Shown one piece after another: positions 41,114-50,382 of a stretch of DNA of 55,998 nt. The notes under the pieces are model-generated. The model did no database searches and was not told the origin of the DNA. It saw nothing but the letters and a program-made list of their open reading frames with translations. The translations under genes were made by a program, and so were the position numbers. Positions within the stretch are counted from its first letter, which is position 1; the number at the start of each line of letters is the position of its first letter. The stretch is from Alphaproteobacteria bacterium (GTDB taxonomy: Bacteria > Pseudomonadota > Alphaproteobacteria > JABAAW01): positions 1 to 55,998 of the forward strand of contig JABACB010000007.1 of assembly GCA_014237925.1 (NCBI GenBank), given 5' to 3'.

Positions 41114-44100
41114 ATGACATCATACTCTGACAGTACGCAGGGCAATGCGTTGCCCGCCCATCGTCGCAACAAGAGGACGCGCGCGTTGAGCGCCTTGCTT
41201 TCTGCGACGGCACTAGGCGTGTTTTTGGAAGGTTGCGGCGGCGGCGCGGGCGGCGGCGCGGGCGGCGGCGGCGGTGGTAACAGCAGCGGTGCTGGTAACA
41301 CCAGCGATGTCGGTGTCAATCTTGTCGGTAACGCGGGCAACGACATTCTTACGGGCAATGGGGGCAACGACATTCTTACGGGCGGTGCGGGCAACGACAG
41401 TCTTACGGGCAATGGGGGCGACGACAGCCTTGACGGCGGCGCGGGCAACGACATTCTTACGGGCAATGGGGGCGACGACAGCCTTGACGGCGGCGCGGGC
41501 AACGATGAACTTCGCGGCGGCGGGGGAGACGACAGGCTTGACGGCGGAGAAGGATGGGACGATCTCTACGGTGGCGAGGGGGATGACAGGATCGAGGGTG
41601 GTGCGGGCAGCGACGAACTCTACGGTGGTGCGGGCGACGACATCCTCGACGGCGGAGAAGGAGACGACAAGCTCGAAGGCGGCGAGGGCGATGACATCAT
41701 CAATTCTGGCGCGGGCGACGATTACCATGTCCACGGCGGTGCGGGGAACGACGAGATCGACAGCGGCGAGGGAAGCGATTACTATGTCTACGGTGGTGAG
41801 GGCGACGATATCATCAATACTGGCGTGGGCAACGATTACCATGTCTACGGTGGTGAGGGCGACGACATCATCAATACTGGCGCGGGCGACGATTACCGTG
41901 TCCACGGCGGCGCGGGCGATGACATCATCAATACTGGCGCGGGCGACGATTTCCTTGTCCGCGGCGGTGCGGGTGATGACAAGATCTATGGCGGCGATGG
42001 CAACGACGGCCTTGACGGCGGAGAAGGAGACGACATCCTCGACGGCGGTGCGGGGGCGGACAAGATTGACGGTGGCGAGGGCGATGACGGGATCAATGCT
42101 GGCGCGGGCGACGATTACCTTGTCCGCGGCGGTGCGGGCAACGACGAGATCTATGGCGGCGAGGGCAACGACGATCTCTACGGTGGGGAGGGTGATGACA
42201 TTCTTGATGGAGGCGCGGACATCGACTATCTCGAGGGCGGTGAGGGCGATGACATCTTACACGGCGGCACAGGCGACGATATCCTCGACGGCGGCGCGGG
42301 CGAGGACAGGCTTGACGGCGGCGAGGGCGAAGACAGACTTGAAGGCGGAGAGGGAGACGACATCTTAGACGGCGGAGAGGGAGACGACGGACTTAACGGC
42401 GGCGCGGGCGCAGACACCCTCGATGGTGGTGCGGGAAATGATCTCCTTGTGGGCGAAGAGGGCGACGACCACCTCGATGGCGGCACGGGAAATGATGCCC
42501 TTGTGGGCGACGCGGGCAACGACATTCTTGACGGCGGCACGGGAAATGATCGCCTTGCGGGCGGCGCGGGCGAAGATATCCTAGACGGCGGCGAGGGTGA
42601 TGAAGACCTTGTCTTCTATACTACCTCTGACGAAGGAGTCAGAATCAGCCTTTTGTTGCAAGGAGAAAAACAAAAAGATTTTGATGGGGAAAACGATCTA
42701 CAAGCCAACGATAACGAAGGGGTGGGCGACATCCTCACCAATGTAGAAGGCGTCGTCGGATCAAGGCACGACGACTGGATCACCGGCGACGGGGGGAACA
42801 ACGACCTTCGTGGCTACACAGGGCACGACATCCTTGAGGGCGGCGCGGGCGACGACATGATCGATGGCGGCGTAGGAGCAGACAATCTCTACGGCGGCGA
42901 GGGAGCAGACACCCTTGACGGAGGGGACGATTGGGACCTCCTCGATGGTGGTGCGGGCGACGACAATCTTGACGGGGGGGAAGGCAACGACCTTCTTGAA
43001 GGCGGCGCGGGCGCGGACAACCTAGAAGGCGGCGAAGGAACGGACAGAGCCTTCTATCACAATGCCAAGGAGGGGGTTAGGATTGATCTCAATCTGGAAG
43101 GGGGACAAGAAGATTTTGAAGGGGCGGATGCCAACGGCAACGAAGCCGTGGGCGATACCCTCAGCGGCATCGAAAACATCGTCGGCTCGAACCACAAAGA
43201 TTGGCTGACGGGCGACGACGAGGACAACCTCCTTGACAGCGGCGAGGGCGACGACATTCTTGTGGGCGGCTGGGGCGACGATACCCTTTACGGCGGCGAG
43301 GGTGCGGACAGGCTTGAGGGAGGGGACGACAGTGATTGGCTTGAGGGCGGCGAGGGTGCGGACATCATCGACGGGGGGGCGCACCCAGATGGCGATGTGG
43401 CGCACCCAGATGACGAATTTCGCGGTAAAGACACTGCCTCCTATGCTTCCTCGGGCAAGGGGGTTAGGGTAAGCCTTTTGTTGCAAGGAGAAGTGCAGGA
43501 GGACTTTGATGGGGAAAACAGCTTGCAAGCCAATGAAAACGAGGCGGTGGGCGACATCCTCAGAAATATAGAAAATGTCAAGGGGTCCGATCACGACGAC
43601 TGGCTTGTGGGCGACGACGGGGAAAACACCCTCGATGGCGACAACGGAGCCGACGTGCTTGACGGCGGCGGCGGCGACGACATCCTCAAAGGAGGCGGGG
43701 GCGACGACAACCTCAAAGGAGGCGAGGGCGACGACAGAATCAGAGGTGATACAGGTGTCGATACGCTGGACGGCGGTGCGGGCAACGACATCCTCAAAGG
43801 AGGCGGGAGCGGAGACACGCTGGATGGCGGCGAAGGCGAAGACATCCTCGACGGCGGCGAGGGCGTAGACACCCTCGACGGCGGCGAAGGTGCGGACGAC
43901 CTCAGAGGCGGCGAGGGCGACGACCATCTCAAAGGCGGCAAAGGCGCAGACAGCATCGACGGCGGCGAAGGCACCGATTACGCCGACTATCGAGACGCCG
44001 AAGAAGGGGTCAGGGTGAACCTCGACGAACAAGAGGGACAGGAGGACTTCGACGGAACGCACGGCTTTGCGCCCAACGGCAACGAAGCCATCGGAGACAC

Positions 44101-44614
44101 CTTCTCCAGCATCGAAGTTGTGGAGGGCTCGGCGCACGACGACTGGCTCACGGGCGATGACAATAACAACTGGCTGGTCGGAAACGGCGGCAACGATCGA
44201 CTGGAGGGCGGCGGTGGCAGCGACACGCTCTACGGCTTGGACGGCGACGACACGCTGGACGGCGGCGCGGGAACGGACACCTATCTCTTCAGAATTGGCG
44301 ATGGTAGCGATACCATCACCGATGTCGCCCGCGAGGAAGACGATGTCATGTTCTTAAGGTTCCGAGGTCGTCTTTACAACACGGAAGATTTCGACAGCTC
44401 CGTCTTTGAAAGAGTCGGCGACGACCTTGTCATTTCCTTGGACAAGCAACCCGACGACGACATCACGGACAAAGTCACGATCTTAGGTGCTTACGACAGC
44501 AACCCCGACACGGGAACGGGCAACGCAGCCTTTACGATCAGTATCTCGCACGGTCACAGCGGCGACGATTTCATCGCCATCACCGATATTTGGTCTGACC
44601 TCCTTTCTGCCTAA
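41114..44614 (+). CDS. Large RTX calcium-binding-repeat lipoprotein, type I secretion candidate
   Basis: 1166 aa from the ATG at 41114 (AAGGAG upstream). A basic N-terminus and hydrophobic stretch end in the lipobox-like GVFLEGC, followed by a Gly linker. Then come dozens of GGxGxDxL nonapeptides that bind calcium in a beta-roll. Four repeated inserts of about 65 residues interrupt the rolls: each has a GVR-strand, QEDF(D/E)G, EAVGD(I/T)L and a WL(T/V)GD ending (near 42605, 43042, 43432, 43976). The C-terminal ~100 residues (SDTITDVAREEDDVMFLRF onward, ending WSDLLSA) fit a type I secretion signal domain. It is probably a cell-surface or matrix protein. No HlyB/D-type exporter is nearby. Confidence 0.85.
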   Translation: MTSYSDSTQGNALPAHRRNKRTRALSALLSATALGVFLEGCGGGAGGGAGGGGGGNSSGAGNTSDVGVNLVGNAGNDILTGNGGNDILTGGAGNDSLTGNGGDDSLDGGAGNDILTGNGGDDSLDGGAGNDELRGGGGDDRLDGGEGWDDLYGGEGDDRIEGGAGSDELYGGAGDDILDGGEGDDKLEGGEGDDIINSGAGDDYHVHGGAGNDEIDSGEGSDYYVYGGEGDDIINTGVGNDYHVYGGEGDDIINTGAGDDYRVHGGAGDDIINTGAGDDFLVRGGAGDDKIYGGDGNDGLDGGEGDDILDGGAGADKIDGGEGDDGINAGAGDDYLVRGGAGNDEIYGGEGNDDLYGGEGDDILDGGADIDYLEGGEGDDILHGGTGDDILDGGAGEDRLDGGEGEDRLEGGEGDDILDGGEGDDGLNGGAGADTLDGGAGNDLLVGEEGDDHLDGGTGNDALVGDAGNDILDGGTGNDRLAGGAGEDILDGGEGDEDLVFYTTSDEGVRISLLLQGEKQKDFDGENDLQANDNEGVGDILTNVEGVVGSRHDDWITGDGGNNDLRGYTGHDILEGGAGDDMIDGGVGADNLYGGEGADTLDGGDDWDLLDGGAGDDNLDGGEGNDLLEGGAGADNLEGGEGTDRAFYHNAKEGVRIDLNLEGGQEDFEGADANGNEAVGDTLSGIENIVGSNHKDWLTGDDEDNLLDSGEGDDILVGGWGDDTLYGGEGADRLEGGDDSDWLEGGEGADIIDGGAHPDGDVAHPDDEFRGKDTASYASSGKGVRVSLLLQGEVQEDFDGENSLQANENEAVGDILRNIENVKGSDHDDWLVGDDGENTLDGDNGADVLDGGGGDDILKGGGGDDNLKGGEGDDRIRGDTGVDTLDGGAGNDILKGGGSGDTLDGGEGEDILDGGEGVDTLDGGEGADDLRGGEGDDHLKGGKGADSIDGGEGTDYADYRDAEEGVRVNLDEQEGQEDFDGTHGFAPNGNEAIGDTFSSIEVVEGSAHDDWLTGDDNNNWLVGNGGNDRLEGGGGSDTLYGLDGDDTLDGGAGTDTYLFRIGDGSDTITDVAREEDDVMFLRFRGRLYNTEDFDSSVFERVGDDLVISLDKQPDDDITDKVTILGAYDSNPDTGTGNAAFTISISHGHSGDDFIAITDIWSDLLSA

Positions 44615-44692
44615 CTGCCTAACCTTTTGGCGGAGCGTCTGCTGAGGCTTGCCGCTGAATTCCGCTCTGAAAATTTAACAAAACAAAAAATC

Positions 44693-44760
44693 TCCAAGGA
44701 AAGACTCTCCAAGGAAAGACTCTCCAAGGAAAGACTCTTCAAGGAAAGACTCTTCAAGAA
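44693..44760. repeat. 15-bp tandem repeat after the RTX gene
   Basis: AAAGACTCTCCAAGG is repeated about five times in the spacer between the RTX gene and the dehydrogenase gene. Confidence 0.85.
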
Positions 44761-44783
44761 AGGGTCTCCAAAAGAGTTTTTTT
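44749..44783 (+). terminator. Candidate terminator after the RTX repeats
   Basis: A six-bp stem ACTCTT/AAGAGT with a 17-base loop, followed by seven T. Weak stem, but the only U-run structure downstream of the RTX gene. Confidence 0.35.
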
Positions 44784-44871
44784 GGGGTTTGCAGCTGTTG
44801 CAAAGAATTTACATTGCATGCTAGGTTGACGGCATCTATCGGCTGCTCGCAACTACGGAGAAGGTTAACTT

Positions 44872-47337
44872 ATGAAAACTCACGCGCGTATCGTCGTTAT
44901 CGGCGGCGGAGTTGTCGGCTGTTCTGTCGCCTATCATCTCACGAAGCAAGGAGAGAAGGATGTCACCCTGCTGGAGCGCACCGAGCTGACGGCAGGCTCG
45001 ACTTGGCACGCCGCAGGGTTGTTGCCGCTCTTCAACATGTCCTACAGCGTCGGACAGCTCCACAAATACTCGGTCGATCTGTACAAACAACTGGAGGCGG
45101 AGACGGGACAAGCGGTCTCGTTTCACGAAACGGGCAACCTGCGCCTCGCCTGCACGAAGGAGCGCCTGGAGGAGTATCACAACTATTGCGGTACGGCGAA
45201 CACGATCGGCGTGCCGTTCCGAGTGGTCTCGCCGAAAGAGATCAAAGAGCTCTGGCCCTTGTGCAACACGGAAGGATTGTTAGGCGCGCTCTTCCATCCC
45301 GAAGACGGGCATGCCGCGCCGGTCGATGTCACGATGGCGCTTGCGAAGGGGGCGAAGATGGGCGGAGCGGAGATCTGTCTGCAAACAGAGGTGAAGGCGA
45401 TCGAAGCGAAATCGAACGGCGAATGGCTGGTGACAACGACACAAGGCGAGATCGTTTGCGAGATCGTCGTCGCGGCAACGGGCAACTACGCGCGTCAAAC
45501 GGCGGCGATGGTCGGGTTGGATATTCCGGTGATTCCTGTCGAACATCAGTACATCGTCACCGACGATGTGCCCGAGTTGATCGAGCGCAAGAAGCAAGGG
45601 CTGCCCGAAATGGCGGTGTTGCGCGAACCCGATTCCTCCTACTATCTGCGCGAGGAGCGTCAGGGCTACATCCTGGGTCCCTACGAGCGGGGAGCGCAGC
45701 TGTGCTTTGCCGACGGCGTTCCCGAAAACTTCGGCAGAGAGCTGCTGCCCGGTGACATCGACCGCCTCGCGCCGCATATCGAGGCGGCGGTGCATCGCGT
45801 TCCCTCCTTCGGCGTTGCAGGGATCAAGGATGTGGTGAATGGGCCTATCTCCTATACGCCCGACGGCAACCCTTACCTCGGGCGTGCGTGGGGTTTGCGT
45901 AACTTCTACTTCGCCGAAGGCTTCAGCTTCGGCATCACGGCGGCGGGGGGAGCGGGCAAGGTTCTTGCCGAGACGATCCTCCACGGCGAGGCTTCCGTCG
46001 ATACGCTGCCGCTGGACCCGCGCCGCTTCGGAAGCTACGCGGACAAGGACTACGCTGCAAAGAAGAATGTCGAATCCTACGAGCATATTTATGTCGTCCA
46101 CTATCCGATGGAAGAACGCCCTGCAGCACGCGACAAGAAGAAGAGCCCGTGCCACGACAAGTTGGATGCTCGCGGCGCGGTCTGGGGACAGCGCTACGGC
46201 TGGGAGCGTCCGAACTGGTTTGCTTGCGAAGGGGTGGAGCGCAAGGATCACTACAGCTTCCGTCGTTCGAACTGGTTCGAGCCCGTCGGAGCGGAGTGTA
46301 AAGCCGTCCGCGACCGAGTGGGTCTTATCGATCTGACGGGTTTCGCCAAGTTCGATCTGACGGGACAGGGTGCGGGGCTTTGGCTGCGGACGATGATCGC
46401 CAACACTGTTCCGAAGAAGGATGGCAGGATCCAGCTGGGACACAACCTTTATTCGTCGGGCGGCGTGCGTAGCGAGTTCACCATCACGAGAGTGGACGAG
46501 CAGCACTATTACATTGTGAGTTCAGGGGCTGCCGAGCGTTTCGACCACGATCTGCTGAAAAAATGTCTTCCTCCTGACAATTCGTTGAGGCTTGTCAACA
46601 ACACTTTGCAGCGCGGCACGTTCGTCTTGTGCGGACCGCGTGCGCGCGACCTGCTTTCGTCCTTGACCGATGCCGACCTTTCCAACGAAGCTTTCCCGTG
46701 GTTGAGCGCACAAAACATCACGGTGGCAGGGGAAAAGGACATCCACGCTTTGCGCGTGAACTTTGTCGGCGAGTTGGGGTGGGAGTTGCATCATCCGATC
46801 GAATCGCAAAACGCGCTGTTCGACGCGCTGGCAGCAGAGGGAGAGCAGCACGGACTGGCGATGGTGGGCATGCGCGCGATGGACTCGATGCGCATCGAAA
46901 AATCCTATCGCATGTGGGGGCAGGAGCTGACGATGGATTACACGCCTTTGGAGGCGGGTTTGGATCGCTTTGTCAAGCTGCAGGACAATGTCGCCTATGT
47001 CGGAACCGAGAAGCTGTTGGAGCAGCAACGGCAGGGCTGTCGAACAAAGTTTGCAACATTGGCGATCGAGGCTACGGATGCCGATCCCTTCGGCAACGAA
47101 CCCGTCTATGCCAAAGGGGGGGCGAAGGGAGGGGCGAAAGAGGGGGAGATGGTCGGACGCCTGAGCTCGGGCGGCTACGGACACCGTATCGACCAAAGCC
47201 TGGGACTGGGCTACTTGGACGCGGACTACGCCGAGGTGGGAACAGAGCTGGAGGTGTTGATCTTGGATAAGAAGCTGCCGGCAAAGGTCATCGGCGAGAG
47301 CCCCTACGACCCACAAAACGAGAAGTTGCGCGCCTGA
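44872..47337 (+). CDS. FAD-dependent dimethylglycine/sarcosine dehydrogenase-like, fused to GcvT
   Basis: 821 aa. N-terminal FAD Rossmann motif ARIVVIGGGVVGCSVAYHL, then GSTWHAAGLLPLF and HPEDGHAAPVDVT, typical of dimethylglycine and sarcosine dehydrogenases; the flavin segment NFYFAEGFSFGITAAGGAGKVLAE follows. From about residue 455 a GcvT-type domain binds folate (WFEPVGAECKAVRDRVGLIDLTGFAKFDL, ELGWELHHPIESQNALF, RMWGQELTMDYTPLEAGL). It oxidatively demethylates N-methylglycine compounds, sending electrons to ETF. etfBA lies 2.2 kb downstream. It is probably mitochondrial-type DMGDH-like, but the exact substrate is not certain. Confidence 0.85.
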   Translation: MKTHARIVVIGGGVVGCSVAYHLTKQGEKDVTLLERTELTAGSTWHAAGLLPLFNMSYSVGQLHKYSVDLYKQLEAETGQAVSFHETGNLRLACTKERLEEYHNYCGTANTIGVPFRVVSPKEIKELWPLCNTEGLLGALFHPEDGHAAPVDVTMALAKGAKMGGAEICLQTEVKAIEAKSNGEWLVTTTQGEIVCEIVVAATGNYARQTAAMVGLDIPVIPVEHQYIVTDDVPELIERKKQGLPEMAVLREPDSSYYLREERQGYILGPYERGAQLCFADGVPENFGRELLPGDIDRLAPHIEAAVHRVPSFGVAGIKDVVNGPISYTPDGNPYLGRAWGLRNFYFAEGFSFGITAAGGAGKVLAETILHGEASVDTLPLDPRRFGSYADKDYAAKKNVESYEHIYVVHYPMEERPAARDKKKSPCHDKLDARGAVWGQRYGWERPNWFACEGVERKDHYSFRRSNWFEPVGAECKAVRDRVGLIDLTGFAKFDLTGQGAGLWLRTMIANTVPKKDGRIQLGHNLYSSGGVRSEFTITRVDEQHYYIVSSGAAERFDHDLLKKCLPPDNSLRLVNNTLQRGTFVLCGPRARDLLSSLTDADLSNEAFPWLSAQNITVAGEKDIHALRVNFVGELGWELHHPIESQNALFDALAAEGEQHGLAMVGMRAMDSMRIEKSYRMWGQELTMDYTPLEAGLDRFVKLQDNVAYVGTEKLLEQQRQGCRTKFATLAIEATDADPFGNEPVYAKGGAKGGAKEGEMVGRLSSGGYGHRIDQSLGLGYLDADYAEVGTELEVLILDKKLPAKVIGESPYDPQNEKLRA

Positions 47338-47393
47338 TCTTGTCCTTAAAGTTGCTTTAAGCCCTTAAGTTTAGAGGACTTGTTCGTTTTGTC

Positions 47394-48503
47394 ATGTCTT
47401 GGATGCCGAAAGTGTCGGTGGTGATGCCGCTCTACAACAATGCCGAACATTTTCCCCAAGCCATAGAGTCTGTTCTCAACCAGAGCTTCGAAGATTTCGA
47501 GTGTATCGTCGTCGACGACGGTTCCGAAGACGCATCGCCCGAGCTGCTACGCTCTTACGCGAGGCAAGACAGACGCATCCGCCCTGTTTTTTTGAAGAAA
47601 AATAATGGCTTGATGAAAGTATCGCAGATAGGGCTTGAGCATACGCGCACATCGCTTGTCGCCCGTATGGATGCCGATGATCTTTCTTTACCTGAGCGCT
47701 TGCAAAAACAACACGATTACATGCAAAAGCATGAGGAGGTTGGGTTGTTGGGGTGTGGCTTCTTTCGCTTCAGTGAAGATACAAAAGGACGCAAACGTTT
47801 GCTCGGCAGTACGAGTTTTTTGCCGAGCAAACGAGAGCAGCAGCATCGTTACCGAACGGGTAGAACTACGATTTTGTGTACGCCTTCACTCATGTGCCGC
47901 AGAGAGATTGCTTTGCAAGCGGGAGGCTACAGAGACTTTTTTGCAAACGGGGCGGAGGATCGTGATTTCGTGCTGCGCATGCACGAACGGACGGAGGTCG
48001 CCAACCTTGCGGACAAGCTTTACGCCTATCGTAGCAACCCTTCCAGTATTTTTCGCAAGAACATACCGGGCAGGAAGGCTGGCAGCATCATGGCAACCTA
48101 CTGCGCGTTGCGAAGACGTTGCGGCAAGGGGGATCCGCTCGAACAAGCCAAGCCTCTTTCGCGTTTGCCGCAAGCGTTGGGCTTGCCTGCTTCCGTAGGC
48201 TTGGAAGATTTACAACAAGACCCGCGTTGGATGACAGAGCTGTTGTTCCAGTGGCTGGAGGAGAAACCCTTCGACAACGACACTTGCGCACGACTGTACT
48301 TGGGGTTGGCAGGGAATCGTATCGGGGGCAAGGGAGGGTGGCATCGAGCCTTAAATTGTCTTCTGCGTGCGATCAAGCTTGACGGCATCCTGGCTTTGAG
48401 ATTGGCGTTGGGATTGGCTTTGGGTGTCTGTCTCGACGGTTTTCTACACCTCGCTGTATGGCACAGAGATTTTTGGCAACAACCCAGCTGGGAAAAGACA
48501 TAG
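47394..48503 (+). CDS. Family 2 glycosyltransferase, copy 1
   Basis: 369 aa. GT-A fold: VSVVMPLYNNAEHFPQAIESVLNQSFEDFECIVVDDGSEDASPELL, the nucleotide-binding IVVDDGS and the metal motif ARMDADDLSLPERL, and GAEDRDFVLRMHERTEVANL as the acceptor-side motif. A C-terminal hydrophobic stretch (LALRLALGLALGVCL) may hold it to the membrane. It has a tandem paralogue beginning two bases after its stop codon. The acceptor is unknown; cell-surface polysaccharide is likely. Confidence 0.85.
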   Translation: MSWMPKVSVVMPLYNNAEHFPQAIESVLNQSFEDFECIVVDDGSEDASPELLRSYARQDRRIRPVFLKKNNGLMKVSQIGLEHTRTSLVARMDADDLSLPERLQKQHDYMQKHEEVGLLGCGFFRFSEDTKGRKRLLGSTSFLPSKREQQHRYRTGRTTILCTPSLMCRREIALQAGGYRDFFANGAEDRDFVLRMHERTEVANLADKLYAYRSNPSSIFRKNIPGRKAGSIMATYCALRRRCGKGDPLEQAKPLSRLPQALGLPASVGLEDLQQDPRWMTELLFQWLEEKPFDNDTCARLYLGLAGNRIGGKGGWHRALNCLLRAIKLDGILALRLALGLALGVCLDGFLHLAVWHRDFWQQPSWEKT

Positions 48504-48504
48504 G

Positions 48505-49506
48505 ATGCCTTCTTCTCCTCTCCTCTCGGTGGTGATGCCGCTCTACAACAACGCAGAGTATTTTTCGACCGCCTTGGAGTCGATGCTTGGGCAAAGTTTC
48601 GGCGATTTTGAGTGTATCGTCATCGACGACGCGTCGCAGGATGGCTCGCCCGCTCTGCTTCGTGCGTACGCGCGCAAGGACAGGCGCATTCGTGCGATTT
48701 TTCTCAACAAAAACATAGGTTTAATGCGCGTATCTCAAATGGGACTGGAGCAAGCGCGCGCGCCCTTGATCGCGCGTATGGATTCGGACGACCTCTCGCT
48801 GCCTGAAAGGTTCAAGCGGCAAACCGACTTCATGAAGCGGCATCCTGAGGTTGGCATGGTCGGCTGCTCGTACTTTCGTTTCAAGGGTGAGCCCGACCAC
48901 AAAAGGCTGAATGTTCGTCTGCCCTCTTTGGCAAGGGTGTCTTCACAAAGTTTTTCTTACCGAGTGGTGCGTCTGAAATTGTGCACCGCCTCTGCTGTTT
49001 ATCGTCGCGAGGTTGCGCTTGCCGTCGGCGGATATCGTTCTTTCTTCAAGCACGGCGCGGAAGACAGAGATTTCATCTTCCGCATGCAAGAGCGGGCAAA
49101 GGTTGCCAATCTTCCCGACATTCTCTACGGCTACAGGAAGAATCCTGCCAGCATTTTTGTGCAGAACAGATATGCCTTGTACGCAGCTCATTTTATGGGA
49201 GAGATATGCGCTCTCTACAGACGCAACGGTTTTCCCGACCCGATCGAGCAAGCGAAGCCTTTGGCACGCTTGCCGAAAGTCTTCGGCTTGCCCTCCCGCG
49301 TCATGCTGGAAGACTTGCAACAGAACCCGTTATGGATCGTGGTGTTGACATGGATGTGGATTAAGCGAAGGCATGTTTCTCTGTTGCCTCGTCTGTTTCT
49401 CTACACGCGCTTGCTATGGGGTTGCTTGCGTTGGAAAATCGGTTTAGCATCGCTGGGCGCGGCGATTGCCGAGGTTAGGGATGCGGGGGTGAAGCGTCCT
49501 TGTTGA
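48505..49506 (+). CDS. Family 2 glycosyltransferase, copy 2
   Basis: 333 aa from the ATG at 48505, with AGG upstream, directly after the first copy. The same motifs recur: SVVMPLYNNAEYFSTALESMLGQSFGDFECIVIDDASQDGS, ARMDSDDLSLPERF, GAEDRDFIFRMQERAKVANL, and DPIEQAKPLARLPKVFGLPS. Similarity to copy 1 runs along nearly the whole length, including the unusual C-terminal 'EQAKPL.RLP...GLP' motif, so the pair arose by tandem duplication. Different acceptor residues suggest separate substrates. It lies 39 bases before etfB. Confidence 0.85.
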   Translation: MPSSPLLSVVMPLYNNAEYFSTALESMLGQSFGDFECIVIDDASQDGSPALLRAYARKDRRIRAIFLNKNIGLMRVSQMGLEQARAPLIARMDSDDLSLPERFKRQTDFMKRHPEVGMVGCSYFRFKGEPDHKRLNVRLPSLARVSSQSFSYRVVRLKLCTASAVYRREVALAVGGYRSFFKHGAEDRDFIFRMQERAKVANLPDILYGYRKNPASIFVQNRYALYAAHFMGEICALYRRNGFPDPIEQAKPLARLPKVFGLPSRVMLEDLQQNPLWIVVLTWMWIKRRHVSLLPRLFLYTRLLWGCLRWKIGLASLGAAIAEVRDAGVKRPC

Positions 49507-49544
49507 AACGATCAAAGAACGGATGGAGAGGTTGAGAGGGTATC

Positions 49545-50291
49545 GTGAAGATTCTTGTTCCGGTGAAGCGTGTTGTGGATGCCTATGTTACGCCGCGTGT
49601 GAAGTCTGACGGCAGCGGTGTTGAGACGGAGAATGTGAAGATGTCGCTCAACCCTTTTTGCGAGATCGCCTTGGAGGAGGCTCTTCGTCTGCGCGAGAAG
49701 GGGGTGGCGAGCGAAGTGGTGGCAGCGAGCGTGGGAGGGGTGAAAGTCGAGGATGTGTTGCGCACGGCGCTTGCCGTCGGAGCGGATCGAGCGATACGCG
49801 TCGCAGCGCCTGATCAAACCGAGCCTTTGACGCTGGCGAAGTTGTTGAGGGGGCTGGCGGAAAAGGAGGGGGTAGGCTTGATCTTGACGGGCAAGCAGGC
49901 GATCGACGGCGACAACAACCAGACGGGACAAATGCTGGCGGCGTTGTTGGGCTGGGGGCAGGCGACCTCTGTTTCCAAGCTGGAGATCAAGGACGGCGAG
50001 GCGGTGGCGACGCGCGAGATCGACAGTGGCTTGCAGGTGCGTGCGATGGTCTTGCCTGCGGTTCTCACCGTTGATCTGCGCTTGAATGAGCCTCGTTATG
50101 CGAGTCTTCCGAACATCATGAAGGCGCGCAAGATTCCGATCGAGCTTTTGCAGCCCGAAGGTTTGGGGGTTGAGGTTGAGGAGCGTGTCAAGACGCTTGG
50201 TGTGGTCGAGCCTGCGAAGCGAGAAAGCGGCACTTTTGTGGAGAGCGCGACGGATCTTGTCGCCAAGCTCAAGCAAGCCAAGGCACTCTGA
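49545..50291 (+). CDS. etfB: Electron transfer flavoprotein beta subunit
   Basis: 248 aa from a GTG. MKILVPVKRVVDAYVTPRVKSDGSGVETENVKMSLNPFCEIALEEALRLRE is the family start; ADRAIRV, LILTGKQAIDGDNNQTGQMLAALLGWGQATSV (AMP and ETF family motif) and VDLRLNEPRYASLPNIMKARK complete it. ETF carries electrons from flavin dehydrogenases to the membrane. With etfA 92 bases downstream it forms an operon. It is probably the partner of the nearby dimethylglycine dehydrogenase-like protein. Confidence 0.94.
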   Translation: MKILVPVKRVVDAYVTPRVKSDGSGVETENVKMSLNPFCEIALEEALRLREKGVASEVVAASVGGVKVEDVLRTALAVGADRAIRVAAPDQTEPLTLAKLLRGLAEKEGVGLILTGKQAIDGDNNQTGQMLAALLGWGQATSVSKLEIKDGEAVATREIDSGLQVRAMVLPAVLTVDLRLNEPRYASLPNIMKARKIPIELLQPEGLGVEVEERVKTLGVVEPAKRESGTFVESATDLVAKLKQAKAL

Positions 50292-50382
50292 GCGCGAGAT
50301 AGGGCGCAAGACAAGTAGACAACAAGCAGACAACAAGTAGACCAACAAAACCAAACAAGTAGCCACAAGGAGCAAGACGAGC

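Noticed and set aside
41098-44226. Long minus-strand open frames opposite the RTX gene
   Set aside because: They come from the regular codon pattern of the RTX repeats; all show Pro/Ser or Val/Asp repeats only.
44627-44824. 65-aa open frame after the RTX gene with KERL repeats
   Set aside because: It is a translation of the 15-bp tandem repeat; no start signal or conserved part.
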